From Halieaceae bacterium UBA6060 (lineage in GTDB: Bacteria > Pseudomonadota > Gammaproteobacteria > Pseudomonadales > Halieaceae): a DNA stretch of 40,899 nt. Shown here piece by piece: positions 17,635-25,251 of the stretch. Under the pieces are notes generated by a model. That model was not told where the DNA came from. It saw only the letters and a program-made list of their open reading frames with translations, and did not search any database. Each line of letters begins with the position of its first letter. The first letter of the stretch is position 1. A program made the translations under genes and the position numbers. The stretch is taken from assembly GCA_002428935.1 (NCBI GenBank), contig DIYG01000096.1, positions 658 to 41,556 of the forward strand, written 5' to 3'.

Positions 17635-19245
17635 TTACTCGTTGCAGCTAAGGGCTTTCTGCGGAGTGTTATAAAGCCTTTTCAGGGCTGGTTTGGATAC
17701 GATTTCCTGCCCCAAAAATACTCGCTCGAGTTCATCGGCGAAACGCGTCTCCTGCAGTTTCACCTCGTCGGCCTCAAGGGCCTGGCCATAGGCATCACCG
17801 CCTTTTGCAAGAATCTCTACGGTACCCACGGTATAGATAGCGTCTGGATCCAGCGCGTCTGAACCCACGCAAACGGAGTGCACGCGATGCCCCGGAGGCT
17901 GTTGGAGATCGTAGGCAACGCGAAGACCGGAAACCTGAAGCAGCCCCCGTTCCAGGGAAAAGCCCTGCTCAAGGATAGACAGGAGCACGTCGCCGCGGAG
18001 GGTCATTCGCGCCAGCTTGTCTTCAAAGGGAAAAGCGTCGATGAGCTCGACACGGGTGACCTTTCCCGCGGGGAGGTCGCGACGTAATGCTCCGGAAGGC
18101 ATGAGCCCAATCTGTGCATCGGCGGCAGATTTTGCGATGTCGGCAAACAGGTTTCCGAGAGCGGATTCTTCGTAGTAGCGCCGCACCAGCAGGCCGTCGG
18201 TATGCCCCACGGTTTCCTCCAGATCCGGGTGCAATGCCCGCCAGGCGTCGAGACGTTCCTGGACGTTGGGCTTGGCGGGATAGCGGTCTGCATCTACGGG
18301 AATCAATCGCCCCGCGTGGCTGGCAATGGCACCCTCATCGTCAAGGTGCAGGCGCAGTTCACCCACATGTTGACCTTGCCCCCAGGTTTGCATGATCAGC
18401 GCACCGGTCTCGGGATGGACGATGGGCGACTCCGTGCCGGCGTCCGTATGGCCGGCAAAAATCACGTCAACTTTGGGCACCGCGCCCGCGAGGGCTAGAT
18501 TCTCGGCATTACCTCGGTAGACCTGGGGGTCCGCCTCATCGTCGGTTTGCATGGGCGCCGTAGCCCCCTGATGTACGAGGAGCACCAAAAGATCGACCTC
18601 CGGTCTCAGTCGGTCCGCGTGGTGCCGCGCGACCGCAATCGGGTCCCGCACCTCTACCCCGGCAATGTTCGAGGGAATCAATGCGGTGGCCGCGTCTTGC
18701 CCCATCAAACCGATAAGCCCAACGCGCAGACCGCCGCGTTCCACGATCGTCCACGGTTGGGCATAGGGGTGCTCCGTGCCCACATAGAAAAGGTTGGCGC
18801 CGAGAACGGGGAAAGGCGCCCGATGTTTCTCTCGTTCGAGGGTTTGCCAGCCGTATTCAAACTCGTGGTTTCCAATGGCCATGGCGTCGTAGCCCAGGAG
18901 TTGCATCAGATCGAAGGAAACCGCGCCTTCGGTTCGCCGCGCTAGGGTGCCCGTAAAGATGTCCCCTGCATCCAGAAGCAACACCGGATCGCGCTTGGCG
19001 CGAATTTTATCGATGAGCGTCGCCATATGAGCGATACCGCCAATCCGCTCCATGTCGTCCCGCCAAAAGGCCTCGATGGGGTCGTAGGCACTTTCAAAAT
19101 CATTGGTGAACAGTAGAGTGATCTCTCTTTGCGTATCGGCGGCGAGGGCCGGTCGACACAGCAAGGAGAGCAAAGAGAGCAAAGAGAGCAAGGAGAGAAC
19201 ACAAACGGCCAGGCCGGGGTGTATCCGGTATGAGCTTCCAAGCAT
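17635..19245 (-). CDS. exported bifunctional metallophosphatase/5'-nucleotidase-like protein
   Basis: A 536-residue UshA-type protein. The signal peptide has an unusual repeated Leu-Ser core (about residues 15-30) and ends RPALA-AD. The metallophosphoesterase domain carries NDFE (Asp49, Glu51), LLDAGD (Asp92/Asp95), GNHEFEYG (Asn126, His127), VLLVHQG and FAGHTD. A C-terminal 5'-nucleotidase domain (from about 350) follows. Compared with UshA, Glu51 replaces the first-metal His, and the last motif reads GHTD where UshA has Gln. These positions vary among relatives, so activity is likely but specificity may differ. It would act in the periplasm on nucleotides or other phosphoesters. The start lies 3 bases after the stop of the upstream outer-membrane gene, so they share an operon. 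Confidence 0.88.
   Translation of the reverse strand: MLGSSYRIHPGLAVCVLSLLSLLSLLSLLCRPALAADTQREITLLFTNDFESAYDPIEAFWRDDMERIGGIAHMATLIDKIRAKRDPVLLLDAGDIFTGTLARRTEGAVSFDLMQLLGYDAMAIGNHEFEYGWQTLEREKHRAPFPVLGANLFYVGTEHPYAQPWTIVERGGLRVGLIGLMGQDAATALIPSNIAGVEVRDPIAVARHHADRLRPEVDLLVLLVHQGATAPMQTDDEADPQVYRGNAENLALAGAVPKVDVIFAGHTDAGTESPIVHPETGALIMQTWGQGQHVGELRLHLDDEGAIASHAGRLIPVDADRYPAKPNVQERLDAWRALHPDLEETVGHTDGLLVRRYYEESALGNLFADIAKSAADAQIGLMPSGALRRDLPAGKVTRVELIDAFPFEDKLARMTLRGDVLLSILEQGFSLERGLLQVSGLRVAYDLQQPPGHRVHSVCVGSDALDPDAIYTVGTVEILAKGGDAYGQALEADEVKLQETRFADELERVFLGQEIVSKPALKRLYNTPQKALSCNE
19161..19196 (-). repeat. four tandem 9-base repeats inside a signal-peptide coding region
   Basis: Four contiguous units of GCAARGAGA (plus-strand reading; outer units with G, inner two with A) encode Leu-Ser-Leu four times in the hydrophobic core of the nucleotidase signal peptide. 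The unit length is a multiple of three, so slippage would change hydrophobic-core length without a frameshift. Confidence 0.9.
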
Positions 19246-19248
19246 CGA

Positions 19249-19743
19249 TCAGCGCCCCAGGGGAACAGCCAGAACCACGCCGATCACCAGTAGATGCTCA
19301 CTTTCGACAAAGTCCACATCGACCTGTGGTGAAACCTCGAGCTTGCCAAAGTGAAAGCCGTATTCAACGCCGACGCGAAAGAGGGGCTCCGTGCCTTCCT
19401 CGCCATCTTCAATGCCGGGTCCCGCGTAGACCTTCCAGGCGCCGTTATGCAGGGCGATAGGTGCGACCAATACGTTGGTATCGAAATCCCCGGAAATGTG
19501 CTCCGCCGTCAGGCCCAGACCGTAACGTTCACTGAGGCGATATTCGTATTCCAAGCCCAGGGTAAAGCCGTCCCGGCGGTCTTCGGTGGTGTCTCCCAGA
19601 AATACTCCGAGGGTATGTCCGGGAAGGTGGGCGGCACCCTCACCATGACTTTCGCCGTGCTCCGATGCCGCGTTTGATCCGCCGGCACCGAGGCCCGCCG
19701 CTATCAACACCGTGCTGATCCATCTTACCGTTGTGTACCTCAT
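19249..19743 (-). CDS. small outer-membrane barrel-like protein with His-rich N-terminus
   Basis: A 164-residue protein with a signal peptide (cleaved near GGSNA-AS). A His/Glu-rich linker follows (EHGESHGEGAAHLPGH), and then alternating-strand sequence of an eight-stranded-type barrel (TLGLEYEYRLSERYGLGL, FRVGVEYGFHF). Proteins of this kind are usually annotated as hypothetical or as transporters. The His-rich stretch suggests metal binding near the periplasm, which is an inference. The ATG at 19743 has AGGAA upstream. It is directly followed by the nucleotidase gene, so a joint role at the envelope (phosphate or metal handling) is possible. Confidence 0.68.
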   Translation of the reverse strand: MRYTTVRWISTVLIAAGLGAGGSNAASEHGESHGEGAAHLPGHTLGVFLGDTTEDRRDGFTLGLEYEYRLSERYGLGLTAEHISGDFDTNVLVAPIALHNGAWKVYAGPGIEDGEEGTEPLFRVGVEYGFHFGKLEVSPQVDVDFVESEHLLVIGVVLAVPLGR

Positions 19744-19838
19744 GGGGTTCGTTCCTTCGCTAGCGCTGTGTGGCTCTTATCCAGCTTTTAGGGGTCATGG
19801 GAAGAGCTGCGGTACTCCCAGTGTACTGCGATGCCCGC

Positions 19839-20594
19839 TCAGGTGTGTGACACAGCCGAATCCAGGCCGCAGCTGACAATGCGGTAGCCATAATCCATGC
19901 TCTGGAAGCCGTGCAAATGACCGTATCTCTCGTCCCATTGGCCGTTTTCCAGGTCGGCTCGCAGGCGGGTGAGCCTTTCCCCCTGCCGGCGTATCTTGGC
20001 GAAGGAAGAGATGCTGTTTCGCACGGAGAACTCCAGGTAGGCCTGCGGTCGGCGCCAGTAGGCGCAGAGAAAGCCATCCCGGCAGTCATAGGGAATATCG
20101 ACCGTGTCGATCCGCAAAGGTCCCATCTCGGCTTCAAGCTCGCTCACGGTAGGAAAGATGTGTCGATCCAATTCGGCGATCTCCGGGAAGTAATCCAGAA
20201 GCCAAAATGGCGTCGGGAAGCCGGTCCAGGTCAGTAGGGCGAGGCGACCTCGGGCTACGCGGAGTGCTTCGCGAATACCGGCGCGCCAGTCACTCCAGTG
20301 ATGGATAGAGAGGACCGCCATGGCGGCGTCGAAGCTGTCATCGGCAAAGGGCAAACGCTCCGCCACCGCTTGCACCGCAGGGTGGCTACCCGGTGGACGT
20401 TGGGCGAGCATCACCGCCGAGGGTTCCACGGCAATCACGGACTGATCCCTGGGCTCATAGCTTCCGGTGCCGGCACCGATGTTTAGCAGTCGTGCCGCAT
20501 TCCTGAGCCGCCTGTGAAGGAGGGCAGCTATGCGCGAATCTGGAACCCTGGCGCCCACGTATCCTTTACCGATCTGGTCATAGACGGCGGTCAT
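19839..20594 (-). CDS. class I SAM-dependent methyltransferase
   Basis: A 251-residue cytosolic protein. The SAM-binding motif I is LLNIGAGTGSYE (about residues 37-48), the acidic end of strand 2 is VIAVEPS, and motif II/III is FDAAMAVLSIHHWSDW, giving the Methyltransf_11-type fold. The substrate is unknown. The ATG preceded by GGAGAGG is the start; a TTG one codon upstream is less likely. It is separated by 95 bases from the nucleotidase pair and faces away from the iorA promoter region. Confidence 0.87.
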   Translation of the reverse strand: MTAVYDQIGKGYVGARVPDSRIAALLHRRLRNAARLLNIGAGTGSYEPRDQSVIAVEPSAVMLAQRPPGSHPAVQAVAERLPFADDSFDAAMAVLSIHHWSDWRAGIREALRVARGRLALLTWTGFPTPFWLLDYFPEIAELDRHIFPTVSELEAEMGPLRIDTVDIPYDCRDGFLCAYWRRPQAYLEFSVRNSISSFAKIRRQGERLTRLRADLENGQWDERYGHLHGFQSMDYGYRIVSCGLDSAVSHT

Positions 20595-20691
20595 CAACGC
20601 CTCTCCTTATCTCGCTCCATCTAGCGGCATCACGCCCAGTGCGCGGTGCAAGCTATACTCAGTCCTTACCTTAGCGCGAGGTCATCTCACC

Positions 20692-21144
20692 ATGAAGCTC
20701 ACGATCAACCGTATCGCCCAGGAAGTGGATGCCGACCCTACGACACCTCTGCTTTGGGTGCTCCGCGATTATCTCGATATGACGGGCACGAAGTACGGTT
20801 GCGGGGCCGGGCTTTGTGGGGCCTGCACTGTGCATCTGAATGGCCGTGCGGTACGCAGCTGTGTGACTCCCCTTGCCGCGGCAGAGGGCCAGGAAATCAC
20901 CACCATTGAGGGCCTGTCCAAAGACGGTGACCACCCGGTGCAGCAGGCCTGGGCCAAGCACCAGGTGCCGCAGTGTGGCTACTGCCAACCGGGGCAAATT
21001 ATGCAGGCCGCCGCGCTCCTTGCCGAGAATCCCTCGCCGAGCAGCCAGGAGATCGACAAAGCCATGGAAGGGAACATTTGTCGCTGCGGCACCTACACAC
21101 GGATCAAGGCCGCCATCACAGACCTCGCGGAGCCAGCAGCATGA
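20692..21144 (+). CDS. iorA: isoquinoline 1-oxidoreductase-type small subunit, [2Fe-2S]
   Basis: A 150-residue subunit with the plant-type ferredoxin motif GCGAGLCGACTV plus a later Cys (about residues 35-60). The second cluster has QCGYCQPGQI and NICRCGTY (about 98-135). Both are diagnostic of the small subunit of xanthine-oxidase-family molybdenum hydroxylases. It passes electrons from the IorB molybdopterin site to an acceptor. No FAD subunit is adjacent, consistent with the isoquinoline type, which usually uses a cytochrome. The TGA stop overlaps the iorB ATG by four bases. A TATACT at 20654-20659 could be the -10 element, but no good -35 was found. Confidence 0.93.
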   Translation: MKLTINRIAQEVDADPTTPLLWVLRDYLDMTGTKYGCGAGLCGACTVHLNGRAVRSCVTPLAAAEGQEITTIEGLSKDGDHPVQQAWAKHQVPQCGYCQPGQIMQAAALLAENPSPSSQEIDKAMEGNICRCGTYTRIKAAITDLAEPAA

Positions 21145-23396
21145 CGGACTACTACGATTTGTCCCGGCGCCGTTTTCTTAAGACGACGGCTATCACCGGC
21201 GCGGCGGTTCTTGCCATGCCGCTTCTTGGCCGTCGAGCGGGGATCCCCGGCGCTATCGCCGCAGAAACAGCGACGGCTAGCGATGCGGCTTTGTTTGTCG
21301 CATTGCAGGAAGACGGTAGCGTAGAGATTACCTGCCATCGTTCAGAAATGGGCCAACATGCCCGCACTGCCGTTGCCCAGATTGTCGCCGATGAGATGGA
21401 GGCGGACTGGGATCGCATTGTTATCGCTCAGGCCCTGGGTGATAAGCGCTACGGCGATCAAAACACCGATGGATCGCGCAGTATTCGCTTTAACTTTGAG
21501 CGTCTGCGCTTGGTGGGGGCGAGCTTTCGGCAGATGCTTGCCGAGGCGGCAGCGCAGCAGTGGGATGTGGCCGCTGATGGCTGTCGTGTCGAGCAACACG
21601 CGGTGTATCACGACGCCACGGGTCGGAAAGCGGATTTCGCCGATTTGGTCGGTGCGGTTGCCACCATGGAACCTCCGGCTGCACCGTCCCTGTCCCTCAA
21701 AGAGCGCGACGACTGGCGCTACATCGGCAAAGGCAAACCCATTGTTGACATGCAAGATATTCTCACGGGCAAAGGTAACTTCGCGGCAGATATTCGCCTT
21801 CCGGGAACCGTTGTAGCGATGATTGAGCGCCCACCGGTGGTGCTGTCCCAGGTAGAGTCCTTTGATGCCACGGAGGCCATGAAGGTCCCCGGTGTGATCG
21901 ATGTCATCGCCATGCCGGCGAATACCGAGAACCCCGTGCTCTTTAAACCCCTGGGTGGGGTGGCGGTGGTCGCTGAGAACACCTGGGCCGCCCAGCAGGG
22001 GCGAAGCAAGCTGAAGGTGGTTTGGTCCCCGTCACCCAATGACGGCTACAGCTCCGAAGCCTTCCGTGAGGTGCTGGCCGCAGCGAGTCGCAAGGCGGGG
22101 GATGTACACACTAGCCGCGGCGACGTCGACAAGGCTTTGGCGGAGGCCGATAAGACCCACAGCGCGGAGTACTACGTGCCCCACCTGGCCCAGGCGCCCA
22201 TGGAGCCCCCGGCAGCCACCGCGCGTTTTGTCGATGGGGTTATGGAGGTCTGGTCCTGCACGCAGAACCCCCAGACTGATCAGGAGCTGATCTCCGCCAT
22301 GCTGGGTCTGCCCGAAGACAAGGTAAAAGTCCATGTGACCCTCCTTGGCGGCGGCTTTGGACGTAAATCCAAACCGGATTTCGCCGCCGAGGCGGCCTAT
22401 CTGGCCAAGGAAACGGGTCGCACCGTGCGCGTTCAATGGCGTCGCGAAGACGATATCCGCCATGGCTTCTATCACACGGTCAGCGCTCAGCGTCTTGAGG
22501 GAGGCCTGGATGGGGACGGGCGTTTGCAGGCTCTGCGTCATCGCTCGACCTTCCCGACGATCAGTGCGACCTTCGCCGCGGGTGCCGAAGTCCCTGAATT
22601 CGAAACGGATCTGGGGCTTAACGACGCGCCCTTCGATCTTCCCCATATGCAGGCAGAAACCGGTCGGGCACCGGCGCAGGTGCGAACGGGATGGATGCGC
22701 TCCGTCGCCAATATCTATCACGTGTTTGCCCAGCAGTCGTTTATGGCGGAGATGGCCGCGCTCACGGGGCGAGATCACCGCGAGTTCATGCTTGAGGCCA
22801 TTGGCCCCGACCGGACCATCGATTTCGCGGCTACGGGCTCCAAGTTCAGCAACTACGGCGCGGACTTCGCCGAGTATCCCTTTGAAACAGCGCGTTTGCG
22901 ACATGTGCTGGTGCGCGCCACGGTGATGGCGGGCTGGGGGCGTGAACTGTCCGAGGGCCACGGTCTGGGCTTGGCCGTACACCGCAGCTTTCTCACCTAC
23001 GTGGCCACGGTGGTGGAGGTGCGTGTGGATTCCGAGGGCGAACTGTCCATACCGGGCGTTTGGGTAGCGGTTGATCCGGGAACTCATGTCAACACGGACT
23101 CGGTCATCAACCAAATGGAGGGGGCGTCGGTGTTTGGCCTCAGTCTGGCCCTGCATTCGCAGATCACCCTCAAAGATGGGGCCGTGGAGCAGGAGAACTT
23201 CAACGACTACAAGGTGACGCGGATGCCCGAGGCACCGGGGCAAATCAGTGTCGAGGTTGTTGCCAGTGATGCACCGCCAGCGGGCGTGGGCGAGCCAGGG
23301 ACCCCACCGTTCGCACCGGCCCTGGCCAATGCGATTCACGCGGCGACCGGCAAACGGATTCGTCAGCTACCGATTGGCGATCAGTTAAGGGTCTAG
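21141..23396 (+). CDS. iorB: isoquinoline 1-oxidoreductase-type molybdopterin-binding large subunit
   Basis: A 751-residue catalytic subunit. A twin-arginine signal (SRRRFLKTT, hydrophobic core AVLAMPLLG) indicates Tat export with IorA to the periplasm. Large-subunit motifs are present: GGGFGRKSKPDF for cofactor contact (about residue 400) and GEPGTPPFAPAL with the expected catalytic Glu near the C-terminus (about 725). The substrate is unknown; family members hydroxylate N-heterocycles or aldehydes. The ATG at 21141 is chosen because it overlaps the iorA stop (ATGA) and gives a correct Tat signal. No dedicated cytochrome or cofactor-insertion chaperone gene is seen beside the pair. Confidence 0.92.
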   Translation: MTDYYDLSRRRFLKTTAITGAAVLAMPLLGRRAGIPGAIAAETATASDAALFVALQEDGSVEITCHRSEMGQHARTAVAQIVADEMEADWDRIVIAQALGDKRYGDQNTDGSRSIRFNFERLRLVGASFRQMLAEAAAQQWDVAADGCRVEQHAVYHDATGRKADFADLVGAVATMEPPAAPSLSLKERDDWRYIGKGKPIVDMQDILTGKGNFAADIRLPGTVVAMIERPPVVLSQVESFDATEAMKVPGVIDVIAMPANTENPVLFKPLGGVAVVAENTWAAQQGRSKLKVVWSPSPNDGYSSEAFREVLAAASRKAGDVHTSRGDVDKALAEADKTHSAEYYVPHLAQAPMEPPAATARFVDGVMEVWSCTQNPQTDQELISAMLGLPEDKVKVHVTLLGGGFGRKSKPDFAAEAAYLAKETGRTVRVQWRREDDIRHGFYHTVSAQRLEGGLDGDGRLQALRHRSTFPTISATFAAGAEVPEFETDLGLNDAPFDLPHMQAETGRAPAQVRTGWMRSVANIYHVFAQQSFMAEMAALTGRDHREFMLEAIGPDRTIDFAATGSKFSNYGADFAEYPFETARLRHVLVRATVMAGWGRELSEGHGLGLAVHRSFLTYVATVVEVRVDSEGELSIPGVWVAVDPGTHVNTDSVINQMEGASVFGLSLALHSQITLKDGAVEQENFNDYKVTRMPEAPGQISVEVVASDAPPAGVGEPGTPPFAPALANAIHAATGKRIRQLPIGDQLRV

Positions 23397-23413
23397 CCAT
23401 AGCTTTTGGATTG

Positions 23414-23465
23414 CCCCCAGGCTACGGGGTTCTGGCCTCCGGTCTGAAAAGCTGGAACCTGGGGG
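23414..23465. terminator. long inverted repeat between convergent iorB and PyrDK genes
   Basis: A perfect 8-base inverted repeat CCCCCAGG/CCTGGGGG (23414-23421 and 23458-23465) encloses a 36-base loop containing an alternative GGTTC/GAACC pairing. The position between two convergent stops suits a bidirectional transcription end. There is no T-tract. Confidence 0.3.
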
Positions 23466-23507
23466 TAGCGTCTATCCCTATCCAACTCGTCGGATTTGTC
23501 GGCTCCG

Positions 23508-25133
23508 CTAGGGATCCAGATCGCTGACGAAGGGACCGTCCACGCAGATCCGGCGTCCATCCGGCGTCGCGCAGGCACCGCATATACCCACGCCGCACTT
23601 GGTGAGGTAATCCACGGCGCTGTAGATCTGCTCTTCGGCAACGAACTCCCGTTGCACGGCAATGGCAGCGCGCACCATGGGTTCTGGACCGCAGTTATAG
23701 AACACCGTGTTCTCACGCTCCGCAGGACTCATGGCCTCAAGCCGCTCCCGCAGCAGTTCCGTGACTCGTCCGTGGAAGCCGCGGCTGCCGTCATCGGTGG
23801 CCACATGGAGCTCCGCCACCTCGGCACATTCGTCGAGGAAGTAAAGTCGCTCCGCCGTGCGGGCACCGGCGAAGACTTCTGCATTGCCGAAATCCCGGGC
23901 GATCTGATACACCGCCGCCAGGCCCGTGCCACCGGCGACGGCCATGATGTGGGCGTTCTCGGGGGGCGTCACGGGTACGCCGTGGGGCCCACGGACATAG
24001 GCTTCCGTCCCCGGTGCAAGATCCATGAGGGCGTGGGTGAATTGCCCTACATCGATCACCACCAGGGTGAACGGGTCGTCCACCAGCGCCGAGAAAGGTT
24101 TCTCGCCGAGCCCCGGTATCCACAGATAGATGAACTCGCCGGCCTGGATGTTTATGGGGCCGTCAAAGGTGAGTAAGGCAATGTCGTCGCACACCCGTTC
24201 GTTGCTAACCAGGGTGACGGAGCTAAAGCTCATATCCACGTCGTAGCGAACCATATTCTCGGCATGTTCGCTGTCGCCATCAAGATCTTGCTCCAGCAAT
24301 TCAAAGTAACGACCGATCTCTTCACTGTTCATGCCCGTGAGTGCAGAGCCGATACCCACCACGTCGGCTCCCGCTTCCATGGCGGCATCCACATCGGCGG
24401 CGCTGGAGAAGCCCCCGCAGCCGACGATGGGTAATTCAGATACCGCGCGAATTTCGCGAATACACTTCAGAGCGATGGGCAACACGCCTTTCCCCGACAT
24501 GCCACCCATGCCGTTAGACAGCACCGGCTCTCCGTGGGCCAGGGTGTAGCCCGGCCCGACGGTGTTTATGGCGCAGAAACCATCGGCGCCGCCTTCCTCT
24601 GCGGCCTGAGCGATGGCGCCGATGTCCGGGGTATTAGGGGTCAGTTTGGGGATTACCGGAATGTCGACTTCTGTCTTTACTGCCGCAACGATGGCCCGCA
24701 CCATGTCCGGGTCCTGACCCATGGCCATGCCGTAGCCTTTGGCATGGGGGCAGGAGAGGTTCAGCTCCAGGCCGTCGGACACCGGTGCCAGAAGCTTGGC
24801 CACGGCGACAAACTCTTCCACGGAGCCGCCAAAGATCGAGGTCAGCAAAAATCGGTCGTCGGGCACATCCAGGGCCTCAAGGCCAGCCAGAGCGGCTTCC
24901 GCACCGGGGTTGGTCAGTCCTACGGCGTTTACAAAACACCCCGGGGCGTACTGGGAATACACCGGCTCGCGGTTCCCTGCCCGTGGCACGGGGCCGATAC
25001 TCTTGGTGGTAATTACCCCAAGCTGCGGCACCTCGTCGAGGAAGTACTGGATGATGGAAGGCGCCGTGGTGACGATCCCCGAAGGTATCGTAAACGGGCC
25101 AGACAGGCTTTTACCGAAGAGTTCCGTGCTCAA
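23508..25133 (-). CDS. PyrD-PyrK-like fusion: dihydroorotate dehydrogenase class 1B domain plus FAD/[2Fe-2S] reductase domain
   Basis: A 541-residue protein. Residues 1-300 form a PyrD-type FMN barrel, with ELNLSCPHAKGYG supplying the Cys typical of class 1B as catalytic base, and VGCGGFSSAADV plus GADVVGIGSAL as phosphate/FMN loops. Residues about 315-541 are a PyrK-type reductase with a GGTGLAAVYQ nucleotide motif and a terminal iron-sulfur set KCGVGICGACAT plus RRIC. Normally PyrD and PyrK are separate chains, so this gives both halves in one polypeptide. It would oxidise dihydroorotate or a related dihydropyrimidine with NAD+. The substrate is inferred. The start is a TTG with AAGGA at good spacing, and no better start is present. 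Confidence 0.88.
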   Translation of the reverse strand: MSTELFGKSLSGPFTIPSGIVTTAPSIIQYFLDEVPQLGVITTKSIGPVPRAGNREPVYSQYAPGCFVNAVGLTNPGAEAALAGLEALDVPDDRFLLTSIFGGSVEEFVAVAKLLAPVSDGLELNLSCPHAKGYGMAMGQDPDMVRAIVAAVKTEVDIPVIPKLTPNTPDIGAIAQAAEEGGADGFCAINTVGPGYTLAHGEPVLSNGMGGMSGKGVLPIALKCIREIRAVSELPIVGCGGFSSAADVDAAMEAGADVVGIGSALTGMNSEEIGRYFELLEQDLDGDSEHAENMVRYDVDMSFSSVTLVSNERVCDDIALLTFDGPINIQAGEFIYLWIPGLGEKPFSALVDDPFTLVVIDVGQFTHALMDLAPGTEAYVRGPHGVPVTPPENAHIMAVAGGTGLAAVYQIARDFGNAEVFAGARTAERLYFLDECAEVAELHVATDDGSRGFHGRVTELLRERLEAMSPAERENTVFYNCGPEPMVRAAIAVQREFVAEEQIYSAVDYLTKCGVGICGACATPDGRRICVDGPFVSDLDP

Positions 25134-25162
25134 GGTGCGTCCTTGGGAAGAGGTCGCGGCGA

Positions 25163-25190
25163 ATTATACGGGGCGGAAAGAGGTGTTCAC
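25163..25190 (-). promoter_or_regulatory. candidate sigma70 promoter of the PyrDK fusion gene
   Basis: On the minus strand a perfect TATAAT lies at 25168-25163, 30 bases before the TTG start. A weaker GTGAAC (3/6 match to the -35 consensus) lies 16 bases upstream of it. The perfect -10 and close distance support it; the poor -35 leaves doubt. Confidence 0.45.
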
Positions 25191-25251
25191 AGATCATGGA
25201 ACTACAAGTATGGCGCTTGGGCTTCGCTGAAGAAGCTTGAAGACAAACGTC

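Noticed and set aside
18400..18480. Nucleotidase considered as a pseudo-enzyme because the last His of GHTH is Asp
   Set aside because: UshA has Gln at that position, so the residue is not an invariant ligand and the other metal ligands remain.
19161..19196. Short tandem repeat considered as a CRISPR-like array
   Set aside because: The units are 9 bases with no spacers, lie in a coding region and encode a signal-peptide core.
22032..23339. Long minus-strand open frame opposite iorB
   Set aside because: Mirror of the molybdenum hydroxylase large subunit, which has all its motifs. The antisense translation is His/Arg/Gly-rich without family features.
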